Assembly (NCBI RefSeq): GCF_032062135.1
Contig: NC_092861.1
Coordinates: 57,075,574 to 57,139,573, forward strand
From: Pyxicephalus adspersus
Lineage: Eukaryota > Chordata > Amphibia > Anura > Pyxicephalidae
Direction of reading: 5' to 3'
DNA length: 64,000 bases
In this document: piece after piece, positions 12,424 to 24,000 of the stretch
Numbering within the stretch: the first letter of the stretch is position 1
Layout: every line of letters starts with the position of its first letter
The notes under the pieces: generated by a model
Databases searched by the model: none
Told to the model about the DNA's origin: nothing
The model's input: only the letters and a program-made list of their open reading frames with translations
Translations under genes and position numbers: made by a program

Positions 12424-15089
12424 ATTCCCCCATAACACACATGAAATTACAACATTATAATTACAAAGGAAGCCTTATTTGAGGCCAGTTCTAGATCCCC
12501 TTTAAAGAAGTGAGCCATTAAATATTCTCAGCTGATAAATATTAGTATTGACAAATAACTGCAAATGTTTACATGCAGCATTCATCAATGCAGAGGAAAT
12601 CGGCAGGTTTCATTTGCCTGTCACGTCTACGTTGGAGAGAAGTTATTTCTACCATCAAGAAAGTTCACATTCTTACTCTTAGGATTAACTGACTTGTAAT
12701 AAAATGCAAAATAGTATAGTATAATTACAGCTGTGGAATAACAGTTTGTTTGGTTTTACGTAAAGTAAATTTGCCAGAGACTACCGACAATAAATACGAA
12801 TAAATCGCTCTTAATATTAGACTTAAGGCACCCATAAAAATTGTTGGAATATTATGAATATTTATTTTGGGTGCTTTTGATGTCGCAGTTCTACCAAACC
12901 CTCACAGTTATTATTGCTACTGCCGACTGAAGAGTTTTTTGTAAAGATTTAACCTTTCCTAAAAATATGACACTTCTTTTCAAATAAACAGAAATGAAGC
13001 TGCTGTGATTTCAATTGCAAACATTTTCTTACATAAGTCATTGCTATTTTGAATCTGCTATGCAACAAGTTGTCATCCTCACATGGAGTGTTTTTCATGT
13101 CCGTTGTCACTGGAGATGGTGATGTATATGGAACATAAGTATATGGAACATGCCACATTAATATATGTGTATGGAAATAGCTTTTCTATTTTTTTTTTAT
13201 TAGTATTTACTTGCAGAATAGTTTATAATTCATTTTATGTGGATTTATAAAATGTGTTTTATCTTATTTTACACAGAATCTCAAAATATCAAAATTCTAC
13301 TGTTCTTGAAATATAATATTGGTATGTATTTTACTTTATAGCCGGTGTTTTATTACTGCCTGGATAGCAGCATAGGCACTCGCAACTGTGCAAGTGAAAG
13401 TGGCTCTTTCACAGTACAGAAATGTATGGCTTAACTATGATTAGGGGAACAGTGAATAGTGCAAAGGACAGGTGGTGAGATGACTAGGCTGTGACATCAT
13501 GCCAATCTGAAAATCGCTCATTAGCACATGCTGAAAAAGTATTCTGTAGTGGTATATAAAAATGTCATGCTATTAGGTTGATCTGTCAATAAGCACTGCG
13601 CCTTTAAAGAAGAAATCTTCATAATCAGTGTGAGATAAATGCTGCACTTCACAATGATTGACACTTCCTCTTTTCTTTTAATACCTCCAATTGATTCAGA
13701 GTTTTTGAAGAAATCTTTACTAATGTTAGAACTTTTGGATAAAGACAGGTCTACATTCACAAGACTTGTAGTGAACAGCTGTTGCAGCTCTTGTAATATC
13801 CAGACTTTGCACTCTGTATAAGTTAAAAATTGACCGGTCTTGGCTGTTGTTATTGATTAACCAGGATTATCAATTTGTCAATTTTGTAATGAAATGAATA
13901 GAAAGCAGTAAGTGAAGATTCTGGGCAAAATCTGTGTAATGGCTTAAGACCCATGGGAATGCACCCATGACTGGAATGTAATGTGAAAGGCTTCTGCATG
14001 CAGGGTACAAACAAATCAAGCAACAGTTGTTCTCAATGGAAAAGTACCAGTGCTTGTCTATTATATTCTGCTTGGGAGAAGGATCAGAAATAGCTTAAAT
14101 CTACTGCAATAGGATCATGTGCAAGAAGGGCATTGACAAAAGCCACATGCTTAGGTGGCATTGACATATATCAATTTAAATGGAGAAGTATCGAACAGAA
14201 GATTTTAGATAATGCAGCCAAAACCTCAGTGTGCGACAAAACCTAGAACCATATAACCCTGTGTTATTAAAGTATCAACATATATATAACATATCATGCA
14301 ATACCAAACACTAAGCATTGCTTTTTTTGTCATCTGCTATGGAAGGGGTTAAACCTCTTTGCTTCCTTACTGTAACATCCAAATGTGTAACCTTCCTAAA
14401 ATCTGGAATTCTTATTATTAAACAGGATTTATATAAAAAAAAGTCACTTGGCTTTATTAGGGGTAAAGCTATAAGAAGTATTTACTTATGCGGAGTCAGG
14501 GATGAAATCAGACATACTGGCTACCTATACACTCATTGGATCTCAGGCCTTTCGCAACTTTAATTCCGGCTGCCTAGTTGTTCAAAAGTAGGTCATGAAA
14601 AAAAAGAGACTAAAACAGTCCTATATGGTCATGGCCTATCACATGTCGGATGAGCCTGGAGGCCGAACCAAGGCCTAGCTAATATACTATAATTTGTGCA
14701 GGCAATAAAATATAGCTTGTATGAGCCACAGATATGTTTAGGGTTAACACTATGGGGTCATTTATTTTAAAAAAGCCATGTTCATCCTAGACTGTATTCA
14801 CTGCAAACACCAAAATTAGGTTTCAGAGGAACCAAATAAACAGACATGTCCCATGTACTTGGTGTATTTTAGGTAATCACACATGGGTGGATGTTTACAC
14901 TTCTTTGTATGTTGTCACCATCAAGTTATGTGTAATACAATAAGATTTGTACACTGTGTTCTGCCATACCAATAAACTTGTAATAGTTGAGTATGATTTG
15001 ATGTTCAGTGTATAAATACACTGGGATACAAAAGGAAGAAAAGTGCTTAATATATATAAATATAATTGATGACATTTTATTGGTAAATA

Positions 15090-15205
15090 AGGTGGCCCCG
15101 GTGGCTCAGAGTTTAATGATAAAACACAGATATTGGGTATAAAATCAGCAAGTCAGTATAAAATCCCACAACAGACTCCACAAGTAGTGTTATCAATCAT
15201 TGGCG
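15090..15205 (+). repeat. Possible decayed tRNA-derived SINE
   Basis: GGTGGCTCAGAGTTTAATGA resembles a pol III A box, and GTATAAAATCCCACAACAGA is a decayed B box about 55 bp downstream. The following ACTCCACAAGTAG is common in frog and fish SINEs I remember. The match is imperfect and there is no clear poly(A) or other tail. Confidence 0.35.
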
Positions 15206-17763
15206 GGTTCAGAAAGTTGCAATGAAATAATATTATTTTAATCAAACCAGTGAATGTCCCTGTTTATATATGTGAGGTAGCATGTAATGTTTTATTCTTT
15301 CTGTGCACATATAGACTGTCATTTACCAGTCCATGGTATAACTATTAGATCTTAGTTACCATTACAGAACAAGTCCGGATAAATGTAAAAACAAATGGTA
15401 TTCTTATACAATCCATAGCAGGGTTCAGGTATAGCTTTAGAAATTAACCCTTTCATGTGCTGGTTTTTGTGCAGCATGCAATAAACTATAATATAAGAAG
15501 AAATAGAAGCAAAGCATGCTGATTTATTGCCATTGTGTCACTTTTAAAGCTGTCATGTTCTAGACACAGGCAGCACCATTAAACCATGGTCAATCTGATT
15601 AGTTGGGCTGTAATCCTGTTTCCAGCTACTGATGGCAGACTTGTGCTGCTTCTTCTCAGTCCTGATCACATTGTGTATAGAAATGTATACCTGCCTATAC
15701 ATCATACAGAGAAATCAATGTCTATTTCCTGTACACATCAACCCCACCCCTGCACCCAAAACATTATATTTCTATATAACCCCCCAGTCTATACTACCAG
15801 CACAGTGTCCTTAGCCAGTGATCTGATTTACATGGGAAGATCAAGAGCAGCAAGAACACAAATCACACTAAGCCTTACTCTAAACAAAATATAAAAATAA
15901 AGGTATAATGACATGAGAATAAAAACCCCACAATGTAAGTCACTGAATAGATGACATTTATATCTCTGCAAATAAATAGAACAAATATCACAATACCATA
16001 CCACTTCTAGTCCATGGAATAAATGGAGCCAATACAAAGTCCATTGAAGGAGCTGAGAGGTAAATTGAGGTCCCTAGAAATGAAAAGGCCAGATGCTTCA
16101 AGAAATAATAATACAAATAAAGAAAAGCAAAAATCTGTCAACATAGGACAAATCCATTGTTCACATCCAAGGGCTCCAAGGGACATCCAGCAGAGTAATG
16201 CTTCTTAGTCCAGGTTCACAATTTCACAGGGGGCACAGGGGACCCCAAAAGCAGCCAGTGTGGAGCTCAGATTTGGCACTGGCCCTTTGCCCAGGATTTG
16301 GGCGTTCAGTGGAAAGATGGCATCTGCTGAATATTGTAAAAAAGCCTTTTATTTGTTTGCATTTTGCAGTGTCCCCCTGTGTGCTGGGTGCAGAAAGTGG
16401 ATTATGTGCAACACACAGTACAGAACAGGATCCGGTGTTGTATGAAATATGGCATCCTCAGAATCCCTGCAGATGTGCACAGTCCCTGCTCGTCCCCGCG
16501 TGTTCAGGGGCTGTACGCATGCGCAGACCTTTAATTCACATACATCGAATAACGCAGGTTTTGTGCATTGGGCATTGTTCACAATAAAAATCAGTACAAA
16601 GTTTTCTGAATAGTTTGTTCCATCCTAGTAGGTTAGCATAGAGCAAATTGTTCAGGTGGTTACATTGAGAATAGATGTCCTCTTTACCTGCCTTTGCAAA
16701 GGGGGTATTACCTAACAACAACATACAAAATAAACATAAAATAAGAATAGCCAGGGGTAGCTGCACTTCTTCTGCTCGGGTAATATATCAGCTAAATCCC
16801 AGAAATTATAACCCCATACTCATTGCCCCACACAGAATAATACAGCTTTTCTGCCCCCCAATCCCCTTCCTTACCCCTGCCTAGGGCTGTTAATAAAAAG
16901 AGGTAAAGTGGACTATTGCCAGGTTCCCAAATGACAAAATAGCAGGGGGTGCAGAGAATTATGTGTTTTGGGGGCCCCACTTCTTGTTTGCACAGGACCC
17001 CATTTTGCCTATAAAAACCTCTCTGTCTTCAACTTCTACAACTGCCCTCTGTGCCTTGTGCCTTGTACCCTCTGTGCCTTGTGACAGATGAATTGTTCTT
17101 ACACTGGCACTTTGGGCCCCCAAGAGCTAAAGCAACCCCTGCACCCCTCCAGTTTTTAGTTGACTGCCAATTCATGTTTTATACTATCACCCTACATGAT
17201 AGTGGATGGTAAATCATTACCTAAAAGCATGCCATCAATGTGGGCACATATGATCACCCACACATCCTGGATCAGCTACATGAATATTATAATACAAGTA
17301 GAGGAGTATATTGCTAGGGATTCAATCCCTCAAGAGGTCTTTTATCTCCTGGGGCCTTGCCTGTACCCCAAGGGGCCCTGGCTGCGTTTCTTTTATGATG
17401 GTGCTTTTCAGGGGATAAATAGGGGGTTATTAGTATCTCTGCGGGTTGTCTCTTTGTTGTCTGACTGTCCTGTTCAGGTTTAGGAGCGTATCAGCCATAA
17501 ATAAAGTTGTATATATTTTATAGCAGTCACAGAGCCCCTGCCAGTGTTAGGTCGGGCACCGTCCTGCCATCCAGATGGGTAACATCGGCCCACCATCCAC
17601 ACAATGCGGAACCTTTGAATGCACACAATTAATGTTGTTCTGGTATTTGTACTCAATGAGTATTCTTATTTTATAGCACCTCGGGGGTATTCAGACTTTT
17701 TTGGCCCTTTGTTCATTATAAAAATGTTTGGCCCCTGCAGTAGATAAATAATGATAACATATA

Positions 17764-17901
17764 GGGGTCTAATGATAAAGCTATGAATCTGGCATTCACT
17801 CTGATGGAGACTCTTCCAGGTCGGTGTGTTTTAAATGCAGTAATTGTTTCTCCACCAGGGAATGTTTCAGTGAATGTCAGATTCACTGCTTTATAAACCC
17901 C
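17764..17901. mobile_element. Foldback MITE-like element
   Basis: The left end GGGGTCTAATGATAAAGCTA continues to GAATCTGGCATTCACT. The right end in reverse complement is GGGGTTTATAAAGCAGTGAA then TCTGACATTCACT. Inverted repeats of about 35 bp enclose about 70 bp of non-coding DNA. It lies only about 80-200 bp upstream of the CpG-rich bcl6 promoter. Confidence 0.6.
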
Positions 17902-18096
17902 ATGGTGTTATATTTAAACCCAATGGAAGCATTCTATATTCACACCAACAGCCCTGGAATCATTCCGCGCATGTGCAGTAGATAAAGCTGTCTCCGGCAG
18001 AGGCGAGCACGGAGCGAGCCCAGCGGCAGGGGTGCCGGGGATGCCATATGTGCGCCGTCTCTCTGCCTTCTCTTATGTCACAGAATAGCAAATTAG

Positions 18097-18105
18097 TTCT
18101 GAGAA
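18097..18105. promoter_or_regulatory. STAT-type GAS site (TTCTGAGAA)
   Basis: The TTCN3GAA palindrome lies about 340 bp upstream of the BCL6 site cluster in the CpG-rich promoter. BCL6 is known to be controlled by STAT3, STAT5 and STAT6 in mammals. Occupancy here is inference only. Confidence 0.4.
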
Positions 18106-18435
18106 TTTCGGGGCCGTCCTTCCAAGTTGAAAGCCTACGTCACAGCCAAAGACACAGCACGTGACCCCTCCAGCCGGGCCATACCAACACGTTAGGGGGC
18201 TGTGAAAATCCTAAATCCCATTTTCCTGGAGCAGACCCTAAACAAATATAGAGACTTGTAAAAGGCATTTTTTGTGTCCCCGGGGAAGGTGTCTGGAAAG
18301 AAGCAGGGGGCTTCCTGACCGGTACGGTGTACGAGAGAAAAGTGAAAGGGGTTGGCTGGAAGGAGCTCGGTCCTCCCCTGCCTGCATATAATGGTAAGAT
18401 CAGAAGCTCAAATTCCGAGAATTGAGCCCTGTTGA

Positions 18436-18486
18436 TTCTTAGAACTGGGGGTTCTTAGAAGTGGTGATGCAAGGATTTTCTAGGAA
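18436..18486 (+). promoter_or_regulatory. bcl6: Triple BCL6-binding-site cluster in 5' UTR exon 1 (autoregulatory element)
   Basis: Three sites occur in 51 bp: TTCTTAGAA at 18436-18444, TTCTTAGAA again at 18452-18460 and TTCTAGGAA at 18478-18486. The last is the exact reverse complement of the BCL6 core TTCCTAGAA. In human BCL6, sites of this kind in non-coding exon 1 mediate self-repression and are mutated in diffuse large B-cell lymphoma. Spacing and the sequence between the sites (GTGGTGATGCAAG) also match human as I remember it. STAT factors recognise overlapping sequences, so competition is possible. Confidence 0.75.
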
Positions 18487-18643
18487 AGCCCGACCAGGTG
18501 ATTCGCTTTTCTCTTTAATTCATTTTTTTTATTAGTTCTATGCCAGTGGCTGGGAGTAGAGGTTCCCTGCTCGGCTTCTCTTCTTGTTTTGTGGGGTTTG
18601 TGAGTTTAGTGCAGATTGTCATTGGAGGAGATGTGTGCATTAC

Positions 18644-18766
18644 CTGGGCACACCTGGTGCCATCGGATGGGGCTCCCGGGTCTGGGCACACCTGGTGCCA
18701 TCGGATGGGGCTCCCGGGTCTGGGCACACCTGGTGCCATCGGATGGGGCTCCCGGGTCTGGGCACA
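18644..18766. repeat. 38-bp minisatellite, three full copies plus a partial
   Basis: Units starting CTGGGCACACCTGGTGCC recur at 18644, 18682 and 18720, with a partial copy from 18758. The copies are nearly identical, which suggests recent expansion. The array begins about 150 bp inside intron 1, next to the promoter. The repetitive open frames on both strands come from this array and are not genes. Confidence 0.9.
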
Positions 18767-18898
18767 TCCAGCCGCTGTGACGTGCACCTGTGCCTGATTG
18801 GTGGGGGATCACCGGGGTGTCTAGACAGGTGGAAGGAGCGGGATCCCCGGTACTGAGCATGGCTCGCTGCCCTCCAGCACTGGCCCGGGGCTGTGTAA

Positions 18899-19340
18899 TG
18901 ATCGGTGCTGGGATGTGGGCGCACTCCCTAATAACAATATTCCCGTGTTTTGGTGTCATTGTGTCTCCCCTGTGATAGTGATCGGGGTGCTGTGTAATGT
19001 CGGTGCCCATGTAATAATAATAATCGGGCGCTGTGTAATGTCGGTGCCCATGTAATAATAATAATCGGGTGCTGTGTAGTGTCGGTGCCCTACGATAATG
19101 ATCGGTCCGGTGCTGGGATGTGGGTTCACTCTCTATTAGGAATATTCCCGTGTTTTGGTGTCATTCCCCCTGTGATAGTGATCGGGGTGCTGTGTAGTGT
19201 GGGTGCCCATGTATTAATAATCTGGGTGCTGTGTAATGTGGGTGCCCATGTAATAATAATAATAATCAGGGTGCTGTGTAATGTGGGTGCCCATGTAATA
19301 ATAATAATAATCCGGGTGCTGTGTAATGTGGGTGCCCGTA
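18899..19340. repeat. Complex minisatellite derived from a dispersed repeat, with higher-order duplication
   Basis: Units of about 40-45 bp (GGTGCTGTGTAATGTGGGTG, then CCATGTAATAATAATAAT) recur seven or so times. A larger unit of about 200 bp, starting GTGCTGGGATGTGGG and including ATATTCCCGTGTTTTGGTGT, occurs twice (from about 18,905 and 19,110). The small unit resembles the reverse complement of the dispersed repeat whose core is seen at 19,893-19,941. The array therefore probably grew from such an insertion. Confidence 0.8.
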
Positions 19341-19892
19341 GCTGGGTGTCGGTGCTCCGTGTGTTTACTATGAGCGGACTTGGCACGGTCGGACAGCCTC
19401 GTAAATCTTGCTGGCAAAGTGAAGTTGTGTTGGCCGGGGTGCACACGCGATTTCTGTATGGATCGTGCTGTGTATGTGTGACACATGGATTATATTGTCA
19501 CACAGCGGGTTTCTGTATGTGATTAGATGTGGCTGCTGATCGGCGCATGTATAGCAGTCGGGGGAGCTGGGCTCACATACGCCGCTGCCGGGTCCCCGCA
19601 CTTGTAAATAACATGGAATGAGGGAGACGTTCGGGGATGGGGCGACCCCTGCCGGTCACTCTTCTATTGCAGGCTGCAATCCAATTCCCCAGCGAATCGC
19701 TAAATTTAGAGACTCGCCGCTTGTTTTCGCCTCTCCGGCATTGAGGGAAAAAGCCACAGAGCTGGAATGACCACAGATCTTTTAGCCCGATGTGCCAGGA
19801 GGAAGAGTGAACATGGGTTACCCTGACCTTCCTCTGCCCTGGCTGGGGGCAATGATTGCCACTTGTCCCCAAAGATGCCAGCCTGTCCCTAT

Positions 19893-19947
19893 TCATTGTA
19901 CAGCGCTGTGTAATATGTTGGTGCCATATAAATCCTCTTTATTAATG
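19893..19947 (-). repeat. Dispersed frog-type repeat, core fragment in reverse orientation
   Basis: TGTACAGCGCTGTGTAATAT followed by GTTGGTGCCATATAAATCC is the reverse complement of the core shared by the copies at 3,781, 6,551, 20,908, 33,949 and 45,735. It lies in intron 1 downstream of the related minisatellite. Confidence 0.65.
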
Positions 19948-20907
19948 TCAGACATGTCACCCTTGGTGTCTGCTCTGTTCTTGCTATCTGTTTGGCTAAA
20001 TAACAATAACCTGTGGTGTCTGTGGTCTCTGCAGAGCATTAGAAGTCTGGCTGGGTAGGAACCTGAACCTCTGCAGAGAGACCCCTGCTTTCCCAGCTGC
20101 TACCAGAGGGAAGGCTTTTCTTGTCTGGCTGCGCAAAGAAAATGAACCTGTCATGTATTGATGGCTTTAGGGGGGCAAATGTTGGGTTACCTTGGGTTTG
20201 TACATGGTGGCAGCCGGTTGGGTGGCACAAACCACAAAAGGGTGAGAAGTCCCCATAATAGGAAATGTCTTGTGTCACCCCTGGGAGGTTAGGAATGCTC
20301 CTGGCAGGGTGGGTGAGCCGGGCTCAGGTTAGATGATTAAGGAGGTGTTCCTTCACCCTTTTCCCAGCCGCCACATTCCAAGGGCAGCTCCATGCCAGCT
20401 CCACACTCATTTCCCAGCCTAGCTTCTGGAGCCAGGGTGACTTGGTGGAAAAAAACTAAATCACATGTTGTGTCAGGATTCAAAACACCATAAAAAATAG
20501 TTTCTTTTTTTTAAGCGAGGAAAGCCAAAACACAAGAGTGGCCGTGTGAGCGTGTTTATCCAAAAACAACTTTTTCTGCCATAATGGAAACTGCGTGCCA
20601 AGAGATGGCCAAAAGAGATGCAATGGTGCCACCCACTGGCCAAAGCCAGGCATGTCCCCTTCCTGGAGAGGGCTGGGAACTGAAATGATGTGCTGCACAG
20701 GAATGCACACATCTATTTCAAGAATGCCTGTGTAAATAGGACATTTGTAATCCTGAGAAGTATGTTCTCTATGATTTCCGCTACATTAATCAAAGTCCGG
20801 GCGCAGAACGGGCAGTTATTCTGGGATTGGCACAGGACAATGGATGCACGGGCCTATTGGCACCGCTGTTAATATATTGTGTTGTTTTGTATACAATGTT
20901 CATGCAT

Positions 20908-21004
20908 TATTAAACCGTATTTATATAGTGCCAACATAATAAGCAGCGTTGTACATTAAATAGGGGGTTGCAAATGACAGACAGATACAGACAGGAGGAG
21001 AGGC
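20908..21004 (+). repeat. Dispersed frog-type repeat, in bcl6 intron 1
   Basis: GTATTTATATAGTGCCAACA, GCAGCGTTGTACATTAAATA and GACAGACAGATACAGACAGG match the family consensus. The tail is truncated after GGAGGAGAGG. Confidence 0.7.
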
Positions 21005-24000
21005 ATGTGGCAAGTTTTTATGTATTAAACCTTCTCATTGCTTTCTTTGATGGCTTTTCAAAATAACTAAAACAGTTTTTTTGTTGCTGTATTTATTGAC
21101 AGAGAATATTATTGCATTCTATAATAGAGCCCAATCTAATCCGGGTAACCCCCCAGATAAATGACCGACCTTCTAATAGGTAGTCACAGGCTGGTATTCC
21201 CTCTCTGGCACGGGGTTAACCCTTTAGGTGCTGTCCTTTGGTGTAACCCTGGGATAGTGCACCTCTCCGATACGGTTACATGTTGTCAGTTAAATAAGCA
21301 ATGAGTAACATTGCGGGGAGATCTCTCCGTCCGTCACAAATCCCAGGCGGCTTGTGCTTTTTTAAATAATTAATCCGATGAACCTGAAAGCAACACGGGG
21401 AGAATTGGCCCTTGTGAAGAACACATTCAAAGACTTCTCCTTTGCAGGCCTCATGTAGATGAGTGTTCATTGCCTAGCAGTGTCTGGGTGTGATAAATGG
21501 GCATGGGGGGTCTACAATGAATGATTTCTGGCTTCCCTCCTTTCATGTTGTTGGCACTGCTGCCTTGGCAGGGCTGGGCCGATCACAGAGAAAAGAGGAG
21601 CTCGGGGTGTCTGGCAGAACCTCTTCTACATTCATAATGAAACCAGCCTTACACAGCGATATCACACATCCCACTCTGCTTTCTAATCTCCAGTGCTTCC
21701 ATTAGAAAGATTTGCCACCTACACTTTCTTAGAGGCTTTGTAGATGCCCATCACTGAAACCAAGATCAGGCTTCTATATCTCTAGAGCTGGCTGATATGA
21801 AACATTCCGTCTTCTCTGCTTCATCAACTAAGAACAAGATTTTTTTTTCTGCGGTCTGCCATATAGCTGCTGAAACAGATTTAATTCACTGAAACAATTG
21901 TCATTACACTATTCTTTTTTTATTTGAATGTATCCCCTATAGATGTACTCCAGATTACATATCTGATATGTAGAGGTCTCAGTTGAATATTACATGAAGC
22001 AAGATCAATATGTTGTAATGCAGAAATCCTAATTTTTTGAAATGTAATCAGCAGTGGCAGATCTATTGCTTGGCCTTTTTCTATGTACATTGCAGAAAAA
22101 AACCTGTTGGCTTCTTAGAATAAACAGCTCTGCATACTGTAGAGATCTATTCAGCCTGATAGTGTAAATTGTAAAGTTATTACATTTGATATAACCCAGC
22201 ACAATGGAAGCAGTAGTCGGGTTGTTTTTGTTTGCTAGTTTTGGAGTTTAATGTTTGTTCATTTTAGGCATGGGAAAACTGAGAATACAGAATGCTTCAA
22301 TCTGCAACCATCAAGTGGCAGGGCTTGTATCGCCATCTAGTGGTAGATTGGTGAAATTGTCTCCTGAAAGTCAGGCTTTATTACTGGAATCTTAAAAGGG
22401 CAGGGGAACCGTATTGTCTAACTGGGGGATAAAGTACAATTTATTTTACTAATTTAAGTGACTTTGGATTAAAGTTGTGGAGGTTTTTTTTTAACTGTGC
22501 TCCTTTTGGGGGTACCAAATCCAGCTTTTCCCTCAATGACTGGGTTGGAAAATGAAGAAAAAAATCTCAGTATGGCAATAAAAAGAAATTGTGACAAAAG
22601 TTACGAAGAAGCCAAATACAGGTTGTTGTGACTGACTGTACCATACATATTATTTTGCAATATCTAGCTTGGTAGGCTATTTTGAGCCTCTGTAAATAAG
22701 CAGTTGATATGATGCAATGTTCTGAAGCCTAAACATTCAATTAGACTCCATTGAATACTGCTGGAGAGTTTATTCCAATTTGCTCCTAAGGGTTACTGCA
22801 TCTAAGAATTAGGACACTTTAATAAAAGCATTTCATTCCTTCTTATTGGCAGTATGCAGTGTCTGACTTTGATATATATATAATACATGCATACTCACAC
22901 ACATCAGGGGAAGCCTGTCCTAAGTTGGCTTTCCAGGAAAGTTTACTTTAGCAGAGTTCATTGGATGAAGTAATCCCAGCCTGAGTCAAATACTTCCCAG
23001 AATAATATGGCTGGAATGCCAACCCCCTTTCTCTCTGCTGAAAACAATGTTAATGTATAGCATCTGTGGGCAGGTAATGTGTGGTGGGAATATGGGATGC
23101 ACCTCAGTTAATACTCCACCAGCAAACTTATGTACAGGAGACTATTGTCAGCTCCTCATGTATCAGGTAAAGTGCTTTGGGTTAATTCGATCATCAGGAA
23201 TAATGTTTCCATTAGAATTTAAAATGAACATGCTTATGGGCATGGAAACAGTTAATGTCTAGACAGAGAAAGTTGGACATAATGCTGTGATTTCAGATGT
23301 GTCTGCTGTGTTTAACATGTTTGTTTGAAAAGGTAACTGCAAAAAAGTGAGTGAAACCACTGGGGCGTATTTTTATTTCTATGGAAAAGTGTGACCAGCG
23401 GTTTTGTAGTGTCATGTGTACAGTTTCTCTCTCGGTTCATTAACCCTAGAGATACCGAGCCTGGTGGCATTTGCTGTATGCAAAAGTTATCCATAGTCAG
23501 GAAACAGCTTGTTACAGGAAGAATTGAGTTTTGGGTGTTGATAGTTCCACAAATTAGCTTGTTCCTTTAGACATTCAGTTTATGTTTTGATGTTTGATTG
23601 TGTATATGGTTCACACCTACATTTTAGAATTTATATACAAAGTAAAAGAATACAAGCCTTTATATTTTCCTTACATTTTGGTGGCCAGCCAAATGGTATC
23701 CTTGGAAGGATAAATAATTAAAAGGTGGGTAAGACAAGATTTTAAGATTTCTTGCAGAATTATCTGCAGATGATTTGTATATACTGAAGCTCTGGTATAT
23801 AATGTTATTTACCTAAACTAGGACCCTTTTGCCAGGTACATGTGAAGCACCAGCTAGAAGAATTATGCCAACAGTAATACCTCTCACTACAACGCTGTGC
23901 AATGTCATTGGGATGTGATCTAAATCACTGCACACAGCACTTTTGTTACTCTTTATGAAAACCTGATAGGAAGCTTCCAACAATTTTAGAATTTAGTTGA

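Larger units (their letters stand above)
11265..17763. other. Upstream flank without a recognised gene, part 2
   Basis: AT-rich to about 15,500, then less so. No exon could be supported. A TACGCATGCGCAG word at about 16,514 is NRF1-like. The block 12,580-12,680 has moderately complex sequence that could be a conserved element. In other vertebrates this side of BCL6 faces LPP, but no LPP exon is seen. Confidence 0.55.
17985..18497 (+). promoter_or_regulatory. bcl6: bcl6 promoter region and non-coding exon 1 (GC-rich, CpG-containing)
   Basis: GC content and CpG frequency rise sharply here relative to the AT-rich flank. Candidate factor sites include a STAT-type TTCTGAGAA at 18097-18105, a CRE-like TACGTCA at 18136-18142 and an E-box CACGTG at 18158-18163. 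No clear TATA box is visible. Exon 1 most likely ends at 18497 (CCAG|GTGATT), because the preceding sequence matches the end of human BCL6 exon 1 as I recall it. The transcription start cannot be fixed from sequence. A second donor-like ATG|GTAAGA at 18394 could give a shorter exon. Confidence 0.7.

Noticed and set aside
15586..16587. Cluster of frames of 100-129 codons upstream of bcl6
   Set aside because: Overlapping frames in several phases have no domain, and composition is that of non-coding DNA with a few C-rich tracts.
18515..19601. Several overlapping frames of 60-147 codons on both strands
   Set aside because: They come from GC-rich minisatellites and lie in bcl6 intron 1; the proteins are repetitive (for example repeated GAIGWGS or THITQHPDYYY).
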